This document shows, piece after piece, positions 10,801 to 19,981 of a DNA stretch of 64,000 nucleotides (within the stretch, counting starts at the first letter, position 1; every line of letters begins with the position of its first letter). Origin of the DNA: Actinomyces sp. zg-332 (GTDB taxonomy: Bacteria; Actinomycetota; Actinomycetes; Actinomycetales; Actinomycetaceae); assembly GCF_011751945.2 (NCBI RefSeq), contig NZ_CP064951.1:1302001-1366000 (forward strand). The letters run 5' to 3'. A program made the position numbers and the translations under genes. Under the pieces are notes generated by a model. That model made no database searches, was not told the origin of the DNA, and was given only the letters and a program-made list of their open reading frames with translations.

Positions 10801-13193
10801 GCTTCATCCAAAGCTTGATCGAATTCCCTCTTAGCATTTTCAGATGCGTTATTATAATCAGCCGAATTTTTCTTAGCATCTGCTGAAGCCTGAATTTCTT
10901 TTAGTCGGCTCATAGCAGTATCTAGAGTTCTACCTTCAGAAATTAATTCAGCTAGTTCATCTTCACTAGATGCGTAATCTAACAAATTCTTTAGCGTGTC
11001 TTTTTGTCCACGGTTAAGATTTGGTAGGTTTTCAATCTCTTGCTTAGCTTCTTCAATTTTTCCTTTTTGCTCAGCACGGAAAACAATACTATCTAATGCA
11101 TCTGTTGTATTAGCTTCATCAATTTCATGCAAGAACTCGTCTTTTGCACCTTGATCTAGTCCTGGAACAGCATTAACTTTTTTACGAGCTTCGTCTTTCT
11201 TAGCTTCAGCTTTTGCTTTTTCTAACTCAGCATAAGCAACACCCGCATTCGGAGCATTATTAATGTTGTTAATGAATTCTGTTTCTTTATCAGCAGGCAA
11301 ATGCAAATCACGTACACCTTGTGCAGCCTTTGCTTTTGCGTCCTCTAGACGTGCAGCGTCTACAAGAGCTTTGATTTCATCTCTAGTATTTGCTCCATCA
11401 ATTCTGCCAACATAATTATTTTTGATAGCTGGATCAATGTCATTTAAACTTGCTTTAGCGTTTTCTTTAGCGTTAGCTAAATCTCTAGCCTTAGCTTCGT
11501 TCACAATTGCTTCAACATCAGCTGGCGTTTTAGGATAAGTCAAAGCATTAATACGGTCAATAAATGAGCGTTTTTCTTCGTCACTCAAATCTATCAGGCC
11601 GTTAATGTCTTCTTTACCTTTTTGCTTAGCTTTTTCTAGATTAGTCTTAGCTTCTTCCACTGTATTATGTCTAGCAACAGCTTCATCTACAACCGTGTCT
11701 ATTTCTTCACGTGTAGTTGCACTATCAATACGGTCATGAAAGTTACGTATTTCTTCGGGAGTCAAGTTAGTTAACTTGTTTACAGAATCTTTAGCTTTCT
11801 GTTTTTCGTCATTAGTAACTGGAGCAGGTTCTGTACTCGGATTTTCGTTTTCCGTAGTAGCGAAGTAGGTATTAGGTATATTTACCCTATTAGTCATATC
11901 TGCGTCACGAATTATAATCGATCCACGTAGGGATGAATTAACAGCGTATACACCCTCTTGCAGGGCTTTTGTTGCACTGCCTGATCCATCGGCATAATCC
12001 AAGATTACATAGTCAATACCACTACCATGTCGTCCCCTGTTTAATTCGTAGAATTTTTCCCTAATTGCCAAACGCTCTGGATTAGTCAAATTTTCAGCAT
12101 TTCCAACTTTCATCTTACGTTTAGGAACAACAACGCGTAATCCACCAACTTCTACTATTTCTGTTCCATCAGCTGGAACTGGAGGAGGAGGTGTCTGACG
12201 AACAAGGGAAGTAGAAGGAATTATATCTCGGCTTCCATCTTTATAAGTTACTGTAGCATTGCCTTTGTCATCTACAGTAACTGAAGTTATAGTTCCATTT
12301 GCTACTAAGTCCGCATTTGCTTCTCTAATTTTACTAGCAACTGTATCTTGTTCTTCAGCTGTCAAATGATCCAAGTCTGCTACTTGTGTTTTTTGAGGCA
12401 ACTTAGGAGTAGTTACTTCACTTAGAGGAGGAGGGTCACCAGGTGTGAAACTAAATATACCAACTTGGCGTCGATAACTCTTGAACGGTTGGAAAACTCC
12501 ACCTAATAATCCCGCTTCAGTATTTTTAGATTTTACTTCTGCACGATATCTAATGGTGACTATTTTATGGCCAACATTTTCATGAGAAATATAAATAGTT
12601 TTTGTAGCTGACCTAAATTTTTCTACTATATTATATGTGTTACCGGTATTATCGTACTTATCAGCACCATAACTTTTTATACCCGACATCTTGTCAAATT
12701 CATAAAAGAAACCATGCTTACTAGTGTCGTGTTCACCAGTTAGTTCATTTTGAGATTTTGATGCAAGATAACGTCCGTGAACATTACTTTCCCAATCCGC
12801 CCATGAATGAAATTCTTTACCATTCATATTAATATATTCAGGTTCTTTGAATGCCTGTGGCACTGTAAACCAATAGAGTGGGTTTAACCATAACTCACCA
12901 GATGGGTTAAAAGTATAAGTAACATCGGCGTAGGTCTTTTGATTAGATCCTTCGCCTTTTGTTGTGTACTTAACATCAACTTGTACAGTATTTTTTGCGA
13001 GATCTCTAGATTCTTTGTACGCATATTCGTATCTGCCATTGTTATAAATACCATCGGCATTCGCATATGGTGCATTCAAAGAAACTAATACGCCGAAAAC
13101 TAGTAAAATTGATATAAGTACCGCTACAGCTTCTCTGCTGTATTGCCTAATCTGAACAAGATTAGGCATGGTAGTTTTACCTATTTTCTCCAT
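4887..13193 (-). CDS. giant repetitive cell-wall surface protein (GA-like, DUF1542 and FIVAR modules)
   Basis: A single uninterrupted 2768-residue protein, probably a wall-attached adhesin. Residues 1-48 form an export signal (hydrophobic stretch about 24-42, then NAPYANADG). Residues about 48-250 are a globular head with aromatic segments (LWLNPLYWFTVPQAF) that I do not recognise. A Pro-rich linker (PPPPVP) and a second small domain follow. From about residue 455 onward the protein is nearly all three-helix repeats: GA-like modules with the core LPNLSxxEK, FIVAR-like modules at about 764-1000 and 2078-2150, and DUF1542-like units of about 71 residues at about 1065-2000. The tail has LVNTG (2736-2740), a hydrophobic segment and RKKFNK, the layout of a sortase signal. 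Staphylococcal Ebh has a similar module mix. Albumin or matrix binding is only an inference. Confidence 0.88.
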   Translation of the reverse strand: MEKIGKTTMPNLVQIRQYSREAVAVLISILLVFGVLVSLNAPYANADGIYNNGRYEYAYKESRDLAKNTVQVDVKYTTKGEGSNQKTYADVTYTFNPSGELWLNPLYWFTVPQAFKEPEYINMNGKEFHSWADWESNVHGRYLASKSQNELTGEHDTSKHGFFYEFDKMSGIKSYGADKYDNTGNTYNIVEKFRSATKTIYISHENVGHKIVTIRYRAEVKSKNTEAGLLGGVFQPFKSYRRQVGIFSFTPGDPPPLSEVTTPKLPQKTQVADLDHLTAEEQDTVASKIREANADLVANGTITSVTVDDKGNATVTYKDGSRDIIPSTSLVRQTPPPPVPADGTEIVEVGGLRVVVPKRKMKVGNAENLTNPERLAIREKFYELNRGRHGSGIDYVILDYADGSGSATKALQEGVYAVNSSLRGSIIIRDADMTNRVNIPNTYFATTENENPSTEPAPVTNDEKQKAKDSVNKLTNLTPEEIRNFHDRIDSATTREEIDTVVDEAVARHNTVEEAKTNLEKAKQKGKEDINGLIDLSDEEKRSFIDRINALTYPKTPADVEAIVNEAKARDLANAKENAKASLNDIDPAIKNNYVGRIDGANTRDEIKALVDAARLEDAKAKAAQGVRDLHLPADKETEFINNINNAPNAGVAYAELEKAKAEAKKDEARKKVNAVPGLDQGAKDEFLHEIDEANTTDALDSIVFRAEQKGKIEEAKQEIENLPNLNRGQKDTLKNLLDYASSEDELAELISEGRTLDTAMSRLKEIQASADAKKNSADYNNASENAKREFDQALDEAKSVTPANSMIDMSTDQVNALIERLRVSANNLRPGSADIAPAVNKDKLREEVGQQQSVKSSPEYLGASESKKTDYDNKLAVATDVLNNSSATQDQVDKALSDLVNARLKLDGKPADKEPLRSALEKLNAELAEVEKPETTQGKTPKSVAAYNNQAQSARTTKQNATTVLDSANPTEQDISEAVRKVNKATEDLKAKRLALVEAASANNRQGAADRVRAHATQATGTVNDLALSDGEKTAVNNAINAVRDAAINDINNPAVTGTPQEVSDRESKAKLDIDKIVAKAKLDAVAKAKKEEIGNLAGLSDAEKQRLKGEVDQAVAAAKANIDSDATNTAGKVDVARGVGELAIDKVTAKAELDAVAKAKKEEIGNLAGLSDAEKQRLKGEVDQAVAAAKANIDSDATNTAGKVDVARGVGELAIDKIAAKAKLDAVANEAKEKIDALPGLSADQKDAAKAAVDQAVAAAKTNIDSDATNTVGKVDVARGVGELAINKEVAKAMVDSLPGLSDSEKATAKQGIDSANTLDEVLAKSREVAKESVATFDGLTPEEKTAVDSAIDNATTIPEIRSIVEDNKKKSTKAKAKKAIDNKATETKNEIDNLPGLSEEEKTTLKNEVDSKASEAKRAIDDGNTDTSAEITTAQADGELAIDKVIAKAKLDSVANEAKEKIDALPGLSADQKDAAKAAVDQAVAAAKANVDSNATDTVGKVDVARGVGELAINKEVAKAMVDSLPGLSDSEKATAKQGIDDANTVDEVLAKSREVAKASVANLGGLDEAKKNEFNAEIDGANTVPAIREVVKNAKLESNRQLAPKKDNAKREIDHKASEAKNKIDSLPGLSEEEKTALKNEVDSKASEAKANIDSEETDTSERITNAKDTGEVSIDKAIAKAELDAVAKAKKEEIGNLSGISDSEKKRLQADIDEVVNSVKAEIDMDYTRTTEEVESARDAGELVINGIVAKAKLDSVANEAKEKIDALPGLSADQKDAAKAAVDQAVATAKTNIDSDATDTIAKVDAARGVGELAINKEVAKAMVDSLPGLSDSEKATAKQGIDSANTLDEVLAKSREVAKESVATFDGLTPEEKTAVDSAIDNATTIPEIRSIVEDNKKKSDKAKAKKTLDEKAEEAKKAVSELTNLSDEEKKAINERIDSKLAEGKEKIDGEKVNTPEEIDTAEKDGELSIGKEITKAMVTALPNLSDEEKNKFIEEIGEINNSEELGDKLSEAILKDISNLQSEKQKGIETVNALPALTQKDKERINKTINAATTIEEVKHIVSKAELENAIKDSDSTRQKAEYIKADQEKKNAYDEALENGKSVFENPNATTEEINQARDNIIKAKQALNGEENTRKEATEEINKLFLLPEEEKNKFIEEIKNAKLEDIDGIVEKAKQRNDEIAKQPATEEDKQKGKEKVDELPNLSEEEKKQAKEEIDNSKTKGDINNAVENAEKKNAQNGTEKPSDIHREKAIEEVNKLPNLTPEEKQKFEEDIKHANTISEVDKALEKARELNDKVGKEKAEKKDLEEAKKKANDEIDSLPNLSPAEKDSAKNSVNGAGDVAGVIEALDSARHQNDSNANASVLDDAKHKASDEIDSLPNLTPAEKDSAKNSVNGAGDVAGVIEALDSARHQNDSNANASVLDDAKHKANDEIDALPNLTRDQKDSAKNKVNSSTDLTGVNKALEDARKANDDAKPSGDINAERENAKNTVDALPNLSPADKEKFKGEVDSAATSSEIAGAVEKAREANDKAVLDKAKELAKGAVDALPNLSPADKEKFKGEVDSAATSSEIAGAVEKAREANDKAVLDKAKELAKGAVDALPNLSPADKEKFKGEVDSATTPSEIANAVQKARETNDSNMRNSAKEEAKKAIESLPNLTDEEKVKFETTINGAKTEEEISKIVKQARKLNDTRSKYSTAKEQPNLEIKEGSNEHKVLLRKKNLVNTGFENQIPALVVVLGFVGAVTVALRKKFNK
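5309..5681 (-). repeat. 162-bp tandem repeat inside the surface-protein gene
   Basis: The block beginning TCACCCTTAAACTTCTCC recurs at 5311, 5473 and 5635, exactly 162 bp apart. Each copy encodes one 54-residue GA-like module (VDALPNLSPADKEKFKGEVD...). The first two copies are almost identical; the third breaks off near 5681. Confidence 0.9.
5877..6224 (-). repeat. 174-bp tandem repeat inside the surface-protein gene
   Basis: Two nearly identical copies start at 5877 and 6051, 174 bp apart. They encode two 58-residue modules containing EIDSLPNLxPAEKDSAKNSV and GAGDVAGVIEALDSARHQND. Confidence 0.9.
7450..9510 (-). repeat. long-range duplicated module pair inside the surface-protein gene
   Basis: A segment encoding GELAINKEVAKAMVDSLPGL and the following modules down to IPEIRSIVEDNKKKS appears near 7450-7770 and again, almost unchanged, near 9065-9360. 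A diverged third version lies near 8385-8680. The adjacent DUF1542 units are also duplicated, which points to block duplication of several modules at once. Confidence 0.75.
9540..9945 (-). repeat. 213-bp tandem repeat (DUF1542 units) inside the surface-protein gene
   Basis: GCTCACCAACACCACGAGCA recurs at 9551 and 9764, exactly 213 bp apart, within nearly identical copies. Each unit encodes 71 residues, including AKKEEIGNLAGLSDAEKQRL and KANIDSDATNTAGKVDVARG. Confidence 0.9.
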
Positions 13194-13871
13194 AGTTATC
13201 CTCTATATACACTCAAACAAATCCAGCTTATGAAACAAAATAAGCTGTAACGTCAGAATTTTCATAGAACCACAATTTTTACACAATATAGGAACACCAA
13301 TGCATTTTATTCAGATTGTTTACAAAAACTTTATATAACCATTCTTTGAGAAATTTTGGAAAACTATATTTATGTACAAATCTAAACAAAATAACATTTA
13401 ACAAAATATAAAAGATAACATTTTCTTAATAATTTCTAATGAGTATAATTCTCAATAGTGACTTAAATTTTATTATTTACACAATAAAAATGTTTTTTAA
13501 TTACCTGACAAAGTTTACAAGATGCTCTGTCATGTTTTATGTAAAACCTTATGTATATTTTATAGACAAAACTACTAATACCACTAACTTACACACTTTT
13601 AGCGCAAGTACCTATTTATGAACGATAAAAATACTTCCTAAATACCTATATAAATACAGTTCCCAAACTACATAAACACAAAATAAATAAATTTTAGATT
13701 CCATAAACCCAACAGTTGTAGATATAAACATAAAAATTCACGACAAAACACATATAAAAGCAAGACACATATAAATATATAAAACTGGATAAATAAGTAG
13801 GCAACCATTTTGTCAACTAAAATTTTTCCCTAACACAGAGCATATAACTATAAAACTCTCAGTAATAAAAA
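13194..13871. other. non-coding stretch between surface-protein gene and groEL
   Basis: About 680 very AT-rich bases. The part next to 13193 must carry the promoter of the surface-protein gene. A 60-codon frame at 13439-13621 (plus strand) has no ribosome site and a low-complexity translation. Beyond this I see only recurring short ATAAATA-like motifs. Confidence 0.4.
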
Positions 13872-13901
13872 ATTGGGTAGAGACATATATCTCTACCCAA
13901 T
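13872..13901 (-). terminator. Rho-independent terminator of groEL
   Basis: Inverted repeat ATTGGGTAGAG at 13872-13882 and CTCTACCCAAT at 13891-13901 with an 8-base loop. On the minus strand it runs directly into TTTTTATTA. It lies about 30 bases past the groEL stop. Confidence 0.88.
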
Positions 13902-13931
13902 AAAAGTATGGTACCAATGGCACTAAGGAAA

Positions 13932-15644
<1,713 letters not shown>

Positions 15645-15702
15645 TCAATTCATAAGTTCATGTCACTTATTTATTGAAATCTCGCCAACAAACAAATCAA
15701 AA

Positions 15703-15729
15703 TTATCACTCTAGCTTTGAGAGTGCTAA
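15703..15729 (-). promoter_or_regulatory. CIRCE operator (HrcA binding site) upstream of groEL
   Basis: TTATCACTC (15703-15711), a 9-base spacer, then GAGTGCTAA (15721-15729). This is the CIRCE consensus TTAGCACTC-N9-GAGTGCTAA with one mismatch in one arm. CIRCE binds the repressor HrcA in many bacteria, so groEL is predicted to be released upon heat or folding stress. Confidence 0.9.
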
Positions 15730-16270
15730 CTATATTTTGTCATTCTTCCACACAGAGCGCAAGTGTTTTACGGAAAGTAAGCTTTGAGAGTAAAAATCGG
15801 TACATTTTAGAGCAAAACAGCTATATAGAGATAAAATCTTCACCCCTATTCACGCAATTTATCTAAGCAAAATCATATACATACTTAAAAAGTTATTATA
15901 ATCACAAAAACATATAGCAAACAGAATATAAATAATCCAAAATCTAAACCCAAAACATGACATAAAAATAGCAAACTCGTAGCACTGCAGTATTTATTAA
16001 GTAGCCCAAATCCTAGCAACACCACGGCAAAGAAACTTGCAACCAGCCCTAAAACAATAAGCAGTCACCATAATAACTTACACAACCATCAGCTAACTTC
16101 CACGCTACTTTACAATCAACCAACTTCAACTAACTTCAGGCAATTTCATGCAACAAAAAGCTTATCAGTAAACAAAAACTATACGACCACATATACGAAT
16201 CAATCACACAATTATTACAAAAATCATTCGCACAGTTATTAGAAAATCAACCTTGCAACGAAATACAAAA
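15730..16270. other. non-coding stretch upstream of groEL
   Basis: About 540 bases that are strikingly poor in G on the plus strand, especially 15980-16270. No open frame is credible. It contains the first copy (16230-16250) of a 21-bp direct repeat whose second copy is at 17515-17535. Confidence 0.4.
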
Positions 16271-16303
16271 ACACGTGGCTACTCTCTATAAGCAACCACG
16301 TGT
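16271..16303 (-). terminator. terminator of the membrane-protein gene
   Basis: ACACGTGG (16271-16278) pairs with CCACGTGT (16296-16303), with an inner GCT/AGC extension. The minus strand continues TTTTGTATTT. It lies about 20 bases past the stop at 16326. Confidence 0.82.
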
Positions 16304-16325
16304 AAGAATAACAATAAAACACAAG

Positions 16326-17330
16326 CTAAATATTTTTATATTTGTCAGGTATACGTATTTCAGGACAACTAGTTCGCATAGATTTAATTTTTTCCTTAAG
16401 CTGTAAAATTTCTTCATCCAATGCTAAAACAGCTTCATTTTCTTCAACTTTAGGAGGATTCTCAGGCACTGGTAAATGCGCTAAGTACTTTACCTGTTTC
16501 ATAATATTTTTAGCTTCTTCCATAGAAACTCTATATTTCCAAGAATCTATATGAGTAGTAATATTCAAAACATCTACGGAAAGTACTTCATTTTTTATAT
16601 TAACCATTACACCTAAATAGTTAGTTACTTTAACTTTCCTCATTCTTCCTGTATCTGGATTTTTCTCCCTTATCTGAGTTCGCTCATCCTTTATAGATAC
16701 ATCTTCTATTCTGTCAAAAAAGCTAACTACCCCATTTACAGCAATTTTGCCTTCAGTAACATTGTATTGCAACCCGTGTTTGCCAAAAGTAACCCATCTT
16801 AGATTTTTCAAGTCACGTATCTTATTTTTCCTACTACCTTCTAGATTCTTAAGTTTAGTTACTTCGCTTTTAAAATCTTTTAAATGCTTCTTAATAACTT
16901 TCTTATTACTCTTATATAAAATATCTAAGCGATAAATAGGATCATATTTGTACTTAATTTTATCAATCTCTTCAGCGGAAAAATGTTTTCCCTTTGCTTT
17001 TTCACTTTTGATGACTTCCTTAACATAAATAGATTTTATGTATGCATCTTTCTCAGGAAAAGATTTATCCATATAGAAGATACATAACCCGCACAGAAAT
17101 ACACCTGTGAGTAATAGTGATATCCAGCCCAATTCCGAGTCAAGCAACATTCCTATAACACCTAAAAATGTTGTTTTTACAGTATATTCACCAATGAACA
17201 TAACAAGTGCACAGACTAGTAACAAAATACCCCATATAAAAAGAGGAAATCCAATATTATCAGATATTCTTTTCTTAGTATCTATATCCATTGTGCCCAA
17301 TTTTTTAGCAAAATCTTCTTTGATTTCCAT
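16326..17330 (-). CDS. membrane protein of unknown function with cytoplasmic coiled-coil regions
   Basis: I do not recognise this 334-residue protein. Two membrane segments are visible at about residues 28-50 (FPLFIWGILLLVCALVMFIG) and 68-90 (WISLLLTGVFLCGLCIFYMD). A long Lys/Glu-rich helical stretch follows (about 100-170). Residues about 175-265 look like a compact beta-rich domain (RWVTFGKHGLQYNVTEGKIA, VSIKDERTQIREKN, VTNYLGVMVNIKNEVLSVDV) that recalls small membrane-associated PH-like domains, but I cannot assign a family. A second helical tail (LALDEEILQLKEKIKSM) ends it. The start ATG has only AGAAAG upstream. The gene has its own terminator and is bracketed by 21-bp direct repeats. 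Confidence 0.75.
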   Translation of the reverse strand: MEIKEDFAKKLGTMDIDTKKRISDNIGFPLFIWGILLLVCALVMFIGEYTVKTTFLGVIGMLLDSELGWISLLLTGVFLCGLCIFYMDKSFPEKDAYIKSIYVKEVIKSEKAKGKHFSAEEIDKIKYKYDPIYRLDILYKSNKKVIKKHLKDFKSEVTKLKNLEGSRKNKIRDLKNLRWVTFGKHGLQYNVTEGKIAVNGVVSFFDRIEDVSIKDERTQIREKNPDTGRMRKVKVTNYLGVMVNIKNEVLSVDVLNITTHIDSWKYRVSMEEAKNIMKQVKYLAHLPVPENPPKVEENEAVLALDEEILQLKEKIKSMRTSCPEIRIPDKYKNI

Positions 17331-17489
17331 AAGCTATCTTTCTCAATATTAAAAGCAAAAGGCAAGTTAAATTACTTAAAACACCTTCTAATTTTACTAC
17401 ACTCTTGAAAAATACCTATTTTAATATCCTACTAAAACACAAAAACATAATTACCGATTTTCTAAAGCAAGTCTATCCTTAAATAAAAA

Positions 17490-17520
17490 CTGTGCAACCA
17501 CTATAAAAACAATTGCACAG
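17490..17520 (-). terminator. terminator of the LytR_C gene
   Basis: CTGTGCAA (17490-17497) pairs with TTGCACAG (17513-17520). On the minus strand the stem is followed by TTTTTATTT. It ends about 17 bases past the stop at 17538. Its left part overlaps the 21-bp direct repeat. Confidence 0.85.
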
Positions 17521-17537
17521 TTATTAGAAAATCAATT

Positions 17538-18185
17538 TTATTCTTTATAATCACCCATAATTAGGACTGCAATTCCATCTCCACCTGGAGCAGAAGAATC
17601 TGAAACTACATTACTTATGCCCAACATTTGAGCGATTTTCTCAGCAGCTGCTTTTGAAGATTCACTACCATAGTAAACAGTACTCTTATTAGCATTTATG
17701 CCAGGGTTATTTCCTGAAGCAACATTAGTAAAGTTTTGTCCCTTAACTTTTTCAGCAACTCTACCAGCTAAACCTGTTGTGGAAGTACCATTGAATACTT
17801 TAACTTTCACGCCATAATTGATAGCTTCAGCTTTTTTCTTTTCTTCTTCCTCAGCCTTAGCTTTAGCTTCTTCCTCAGCCTTCTTCTTGGCCTCTTCTTC
17901 AGCTTTAGCCTTAGCTTTGGCGTCCTGCTCAGCTTTCTTTTTTGTATCAGCCGTAGAATTCTTTTTAGTAGTACTGCTTGTCGTACTCTGTTGAGTAGTG
18001 GTGCTTGTTTGACCTGATTTATCTATAACAAAAACAACTCCCCAAGCACATAAAGGAGCAACTATCAATACAACAATAAATGGTAACAAAACACGCCATT
18101 TAGGAGCCGGTTTACGATGACTTCCTACAGGTAAAGATTTACCTTGTAGATCAAATTCATCCTCTGGATACTGGTTTACACTCAC
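17538..18185 (-). CDS. membrane-anchored LytR C-terminal domain (LytR_C) protein
   Basis: A 215-residue protein with a cytoplasmic N-terminus, one membrane segment at about 31-53 (VLLPFIVVLIVAPLCAWGVV), a Ser/Thr-rich linker, a Lys/Glu/Ala-rich helical stalk (about 75-118), then the LytR_C domain (about 122-212) with VKVKVFNGTSTTGLAGRVAE and STVYYGSESS. LytR_C domains occur with wall-polymer ligases of the LytR-CpsA-Psr family and alone in actinobacteria, for example in mycobacterial VirR. A role in envelope maintenance is an inference. The start appears to be GTG at 18185 with no clear ribosome site. It lies back to back with ung, in the groEL neighbourhood as in other actinobacteria. Confidence 0.83.
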   Translation of the reverse strand: MSVNQYPEDEFDLQGKSLPVGSHRKPAPKWRVLLPFIVVLIVAPLCAWGVVFVIDKSGQTSTTTQQSTTSSTTKKNSTADTKKKAEQDAKAKAKAEEEAKKKAEEEAKAKAEEEEKKKAEAINYGVKVKVFNGTSTTGLAGRVAEKVKGQNFTNVASGNNPGINANKSTVYYGSESSKAAAEKIAQMLGISNVVSDSSAPGGDGIAVLIMGDYKE

Positions 18186-18417
18186 AACAACAAACTACCA
18201 TTCTTATTTTTATGGACAATATCTATGCTATTTTAATAGAATATTATACTTTAGGATAGTATAAAACTTGAGTTTTATGTATATCTATACGATTATTTTA
18301 CCCTATATCTTACTATTTATGATTTTTATGACATACCTTACATCTTTGTAACAATAAAATACATTTTTAGACCTTTGTGTGAAGAAAAGCTGTTTTTCAT
18401 TGTGTATAGTAAATAAT

Positions 18418-19089
18418 ATGAGTACTGAAAATTTAAGCAAAGTAATACACCCTTCTTGGGCTAAAGTTCTATCCCCAATTGAACCTAAGATCGCTAGTAT
18501 GTCAAAAATGCTTTATAAGGAGCATTGTTTAGGGAAGACCTTCGAACCTCCTCTAAATCAAATACTAAGAGTTTTCCGATACTCATTTGATGAAGTAAAA
18601 GTTTTATTGCTGGGTCAAGACCCATATCCTACTCATGGAGACGCTGTGGGTTTAAGCTTTTCAGTCAATCCTGATAGACCTTTACCTCGTTCTTTGCAAA
18701 ATATTTATAAAGAGCTATGTTCTGATATAGGCTGTAAGATGCCCCAAAATGGAGATCTTTCACCTTGGTGCGATCAGGGCGTAATGCTACTAAACAGAAC
18801 TTTAAGCGTAGAAACCGGTTTCCCAGCATCACACGCAAATCGAGGTTGGGAAGAAGTAACGCAATTCGCAATAGAAAAATTAGCTGAACGCAATAAACCA
18901 CTAGTAGCCATACTATGGGGACGCCACGCTCAAACAGCAAAACCTTATTTAAAAGACACTCCAGTAATTGCCTCAGCTCATCCTTCTCCACTTTCAGCTT
19001 CTCGTGGATTTTTTGGCTCGAAACCGTTTAGTAAGTGTAATGAGTTATTACTTTCCCAAGGAAGCAGCCCTATAAAGTGGGACTTATAA
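18418..19089 (+). CDS. ung: uracil-DNA glycosylase, family 1
   Basis: Removes uracil from DNA to start base-excision repair. The family-1 catalytic loop GQDPYPTHGDAVGLSFSV holds the water-activating Asp, and the second motif HPSPLSA holds the catalytic His. The PYPT form of the first motif is common in actinobacterial Ung proteins. The frame reaches back to a GTG at 18379, but the ATG at 18418 (MSTENLSKVIHPSW) gives 223 residues, the usual size, and no ribosome site supports the longer form. It is divergent from the LytR_C gene and appears monocistronic. Confidence 0.95.
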   Translation: MSTENLSKVIHPSWAKVLSPIEPKIASMSKMLYKEHCLGKTFEPPLNQILRVFRYSFDEVKVLLLGQDPYPTHGDAVGLSFSVNPDRPLPRSLQNIYKELCSDIGCKMPQNGDLSPWCDQGVMLLNRTLSVETGFPASHANRGWEEVTQFAIEKLAERNKPLVAILWGRHAQTAKPYLKDTPVIASAHPSPLSASRGFFGSKPFSKCNELLLSQGSSPIKWDL

Positions 19090-19195
19090 ACTCTTCAGCG
19101 CATATTCAGCAAGGCTAATAACAGTACTATGATTGAATACAATACAGCATTTGTTTTACCCTGGTAATCTGTTTTTATAACGAGTTACCAATGGC

Positions 19196-19505
19196 TCAAA
19201 CTCTTTTGTTAAATTCAATCCTCCCATCTTTTTTCATCATTTTTAGAAGCGATAAGCTTACCTTTTTTGTATGCCAACTTGTATAAGGTTCAAAAATATA
19301 TACGCTATTTAAAATTATTTCTTCCCTCATCTTAGAAGTGTCATTCAAAACACTATAAAAATATTCACCCTTTTCCTAACATGCCAAAACACTTCTTGAA
19401 CTACTGATAAGTTTTATAACCATAAAATGTGCAGCGAAATTTTACCCAATCCGCATGTTTTTGAATGTACATATCTGGATTACAAAGATAGAACTGTAAA
19501 CACAT
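19196..19505 (-). pseudogene. possible decayed gene
   Basis: Within the 890-base gap between ung and the sodium symporter, the minus strand shows protein-like sequence in two consecutive frames. The first starts with ATG at 19505 and reads MCLQFYLCNPDMYIQKHADW onward to a stop after 34 codons. The second is open from 19375 to a TGA at 19196 and reads GEYFYSVLNDTSKMREEIIL, then FEPYTSWHTKKVSLSLLKMM. Composition looks coding, but frames are broken and no family is recognised. The rest of the gap (19506-19960) holds no open frame. Confidence 0.3.
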
Positions 19506-19981
19506 GCTTTAGAAAGTAAAATTTAGGAAGTAGGATGCGCAGATAGGTTGCGTACTACTTTTTAGTGCTTGACTCAAAGCTTTTTAAAGTAAAGTTCAAT
19601 CTGGATATTTTGCCCGCAAATAATCTTTTAGTCATAAAATCTTTTTCAAATGATAGCAATTAATAATATCTATATCCCTTTTATTAAGGTTGTATCCCCC
19701 CCATACTACTAAAGCGCGCAAACATATTTAACTAGATTTTCTTTCAATAATTAACAGTCGTAAACCTGCTTATTCTAAAGCTTCTGAAGCTTTTAACACA
19801 TCCATCGAAACCAGCAAATCTTACAAATCAGAATTCATCATAACACGTAATAACACCATTATTTTTATTAAATTTTACCAAACCATTACTATTTAATGTT
19901 TTTTACTCTAAAATATCTTTTTAAGTAACTATAAGGGAAGTTACTTACACATTAAAAAAGTTAACGAAGAAAGAAAATAAA

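Larger units (their letters stand above)
16230..17535. repeat. 21-bp direct repeats bracketing a membrane-protein gene
   Basis: GCACAGTTATTAGAAAATCA plus a further A occurs at 16230-16250 and again at 17515-17535. Bases before each copy are also related: AACAAAAACTATACGACCAC near 16173 resembles AATAAAAACTGTGCAACCAC near 17481. The two copies flank the gene at 16326-17330 together with its own terminator. Confidence 0.75.

Noticed and set aside
13439-13621. A 60-codon frame between the adhesin gene and groEL
   Set aside because: There is no ribosome site and the translation is low-complexity.
17820-17950. Lys/Glu/Ala-rich repetitive stretch in the LytR_C gene
   Set aside because: It encodes a helical stalk typical of membrane-anchored envelope proteins and needs no special explanation.
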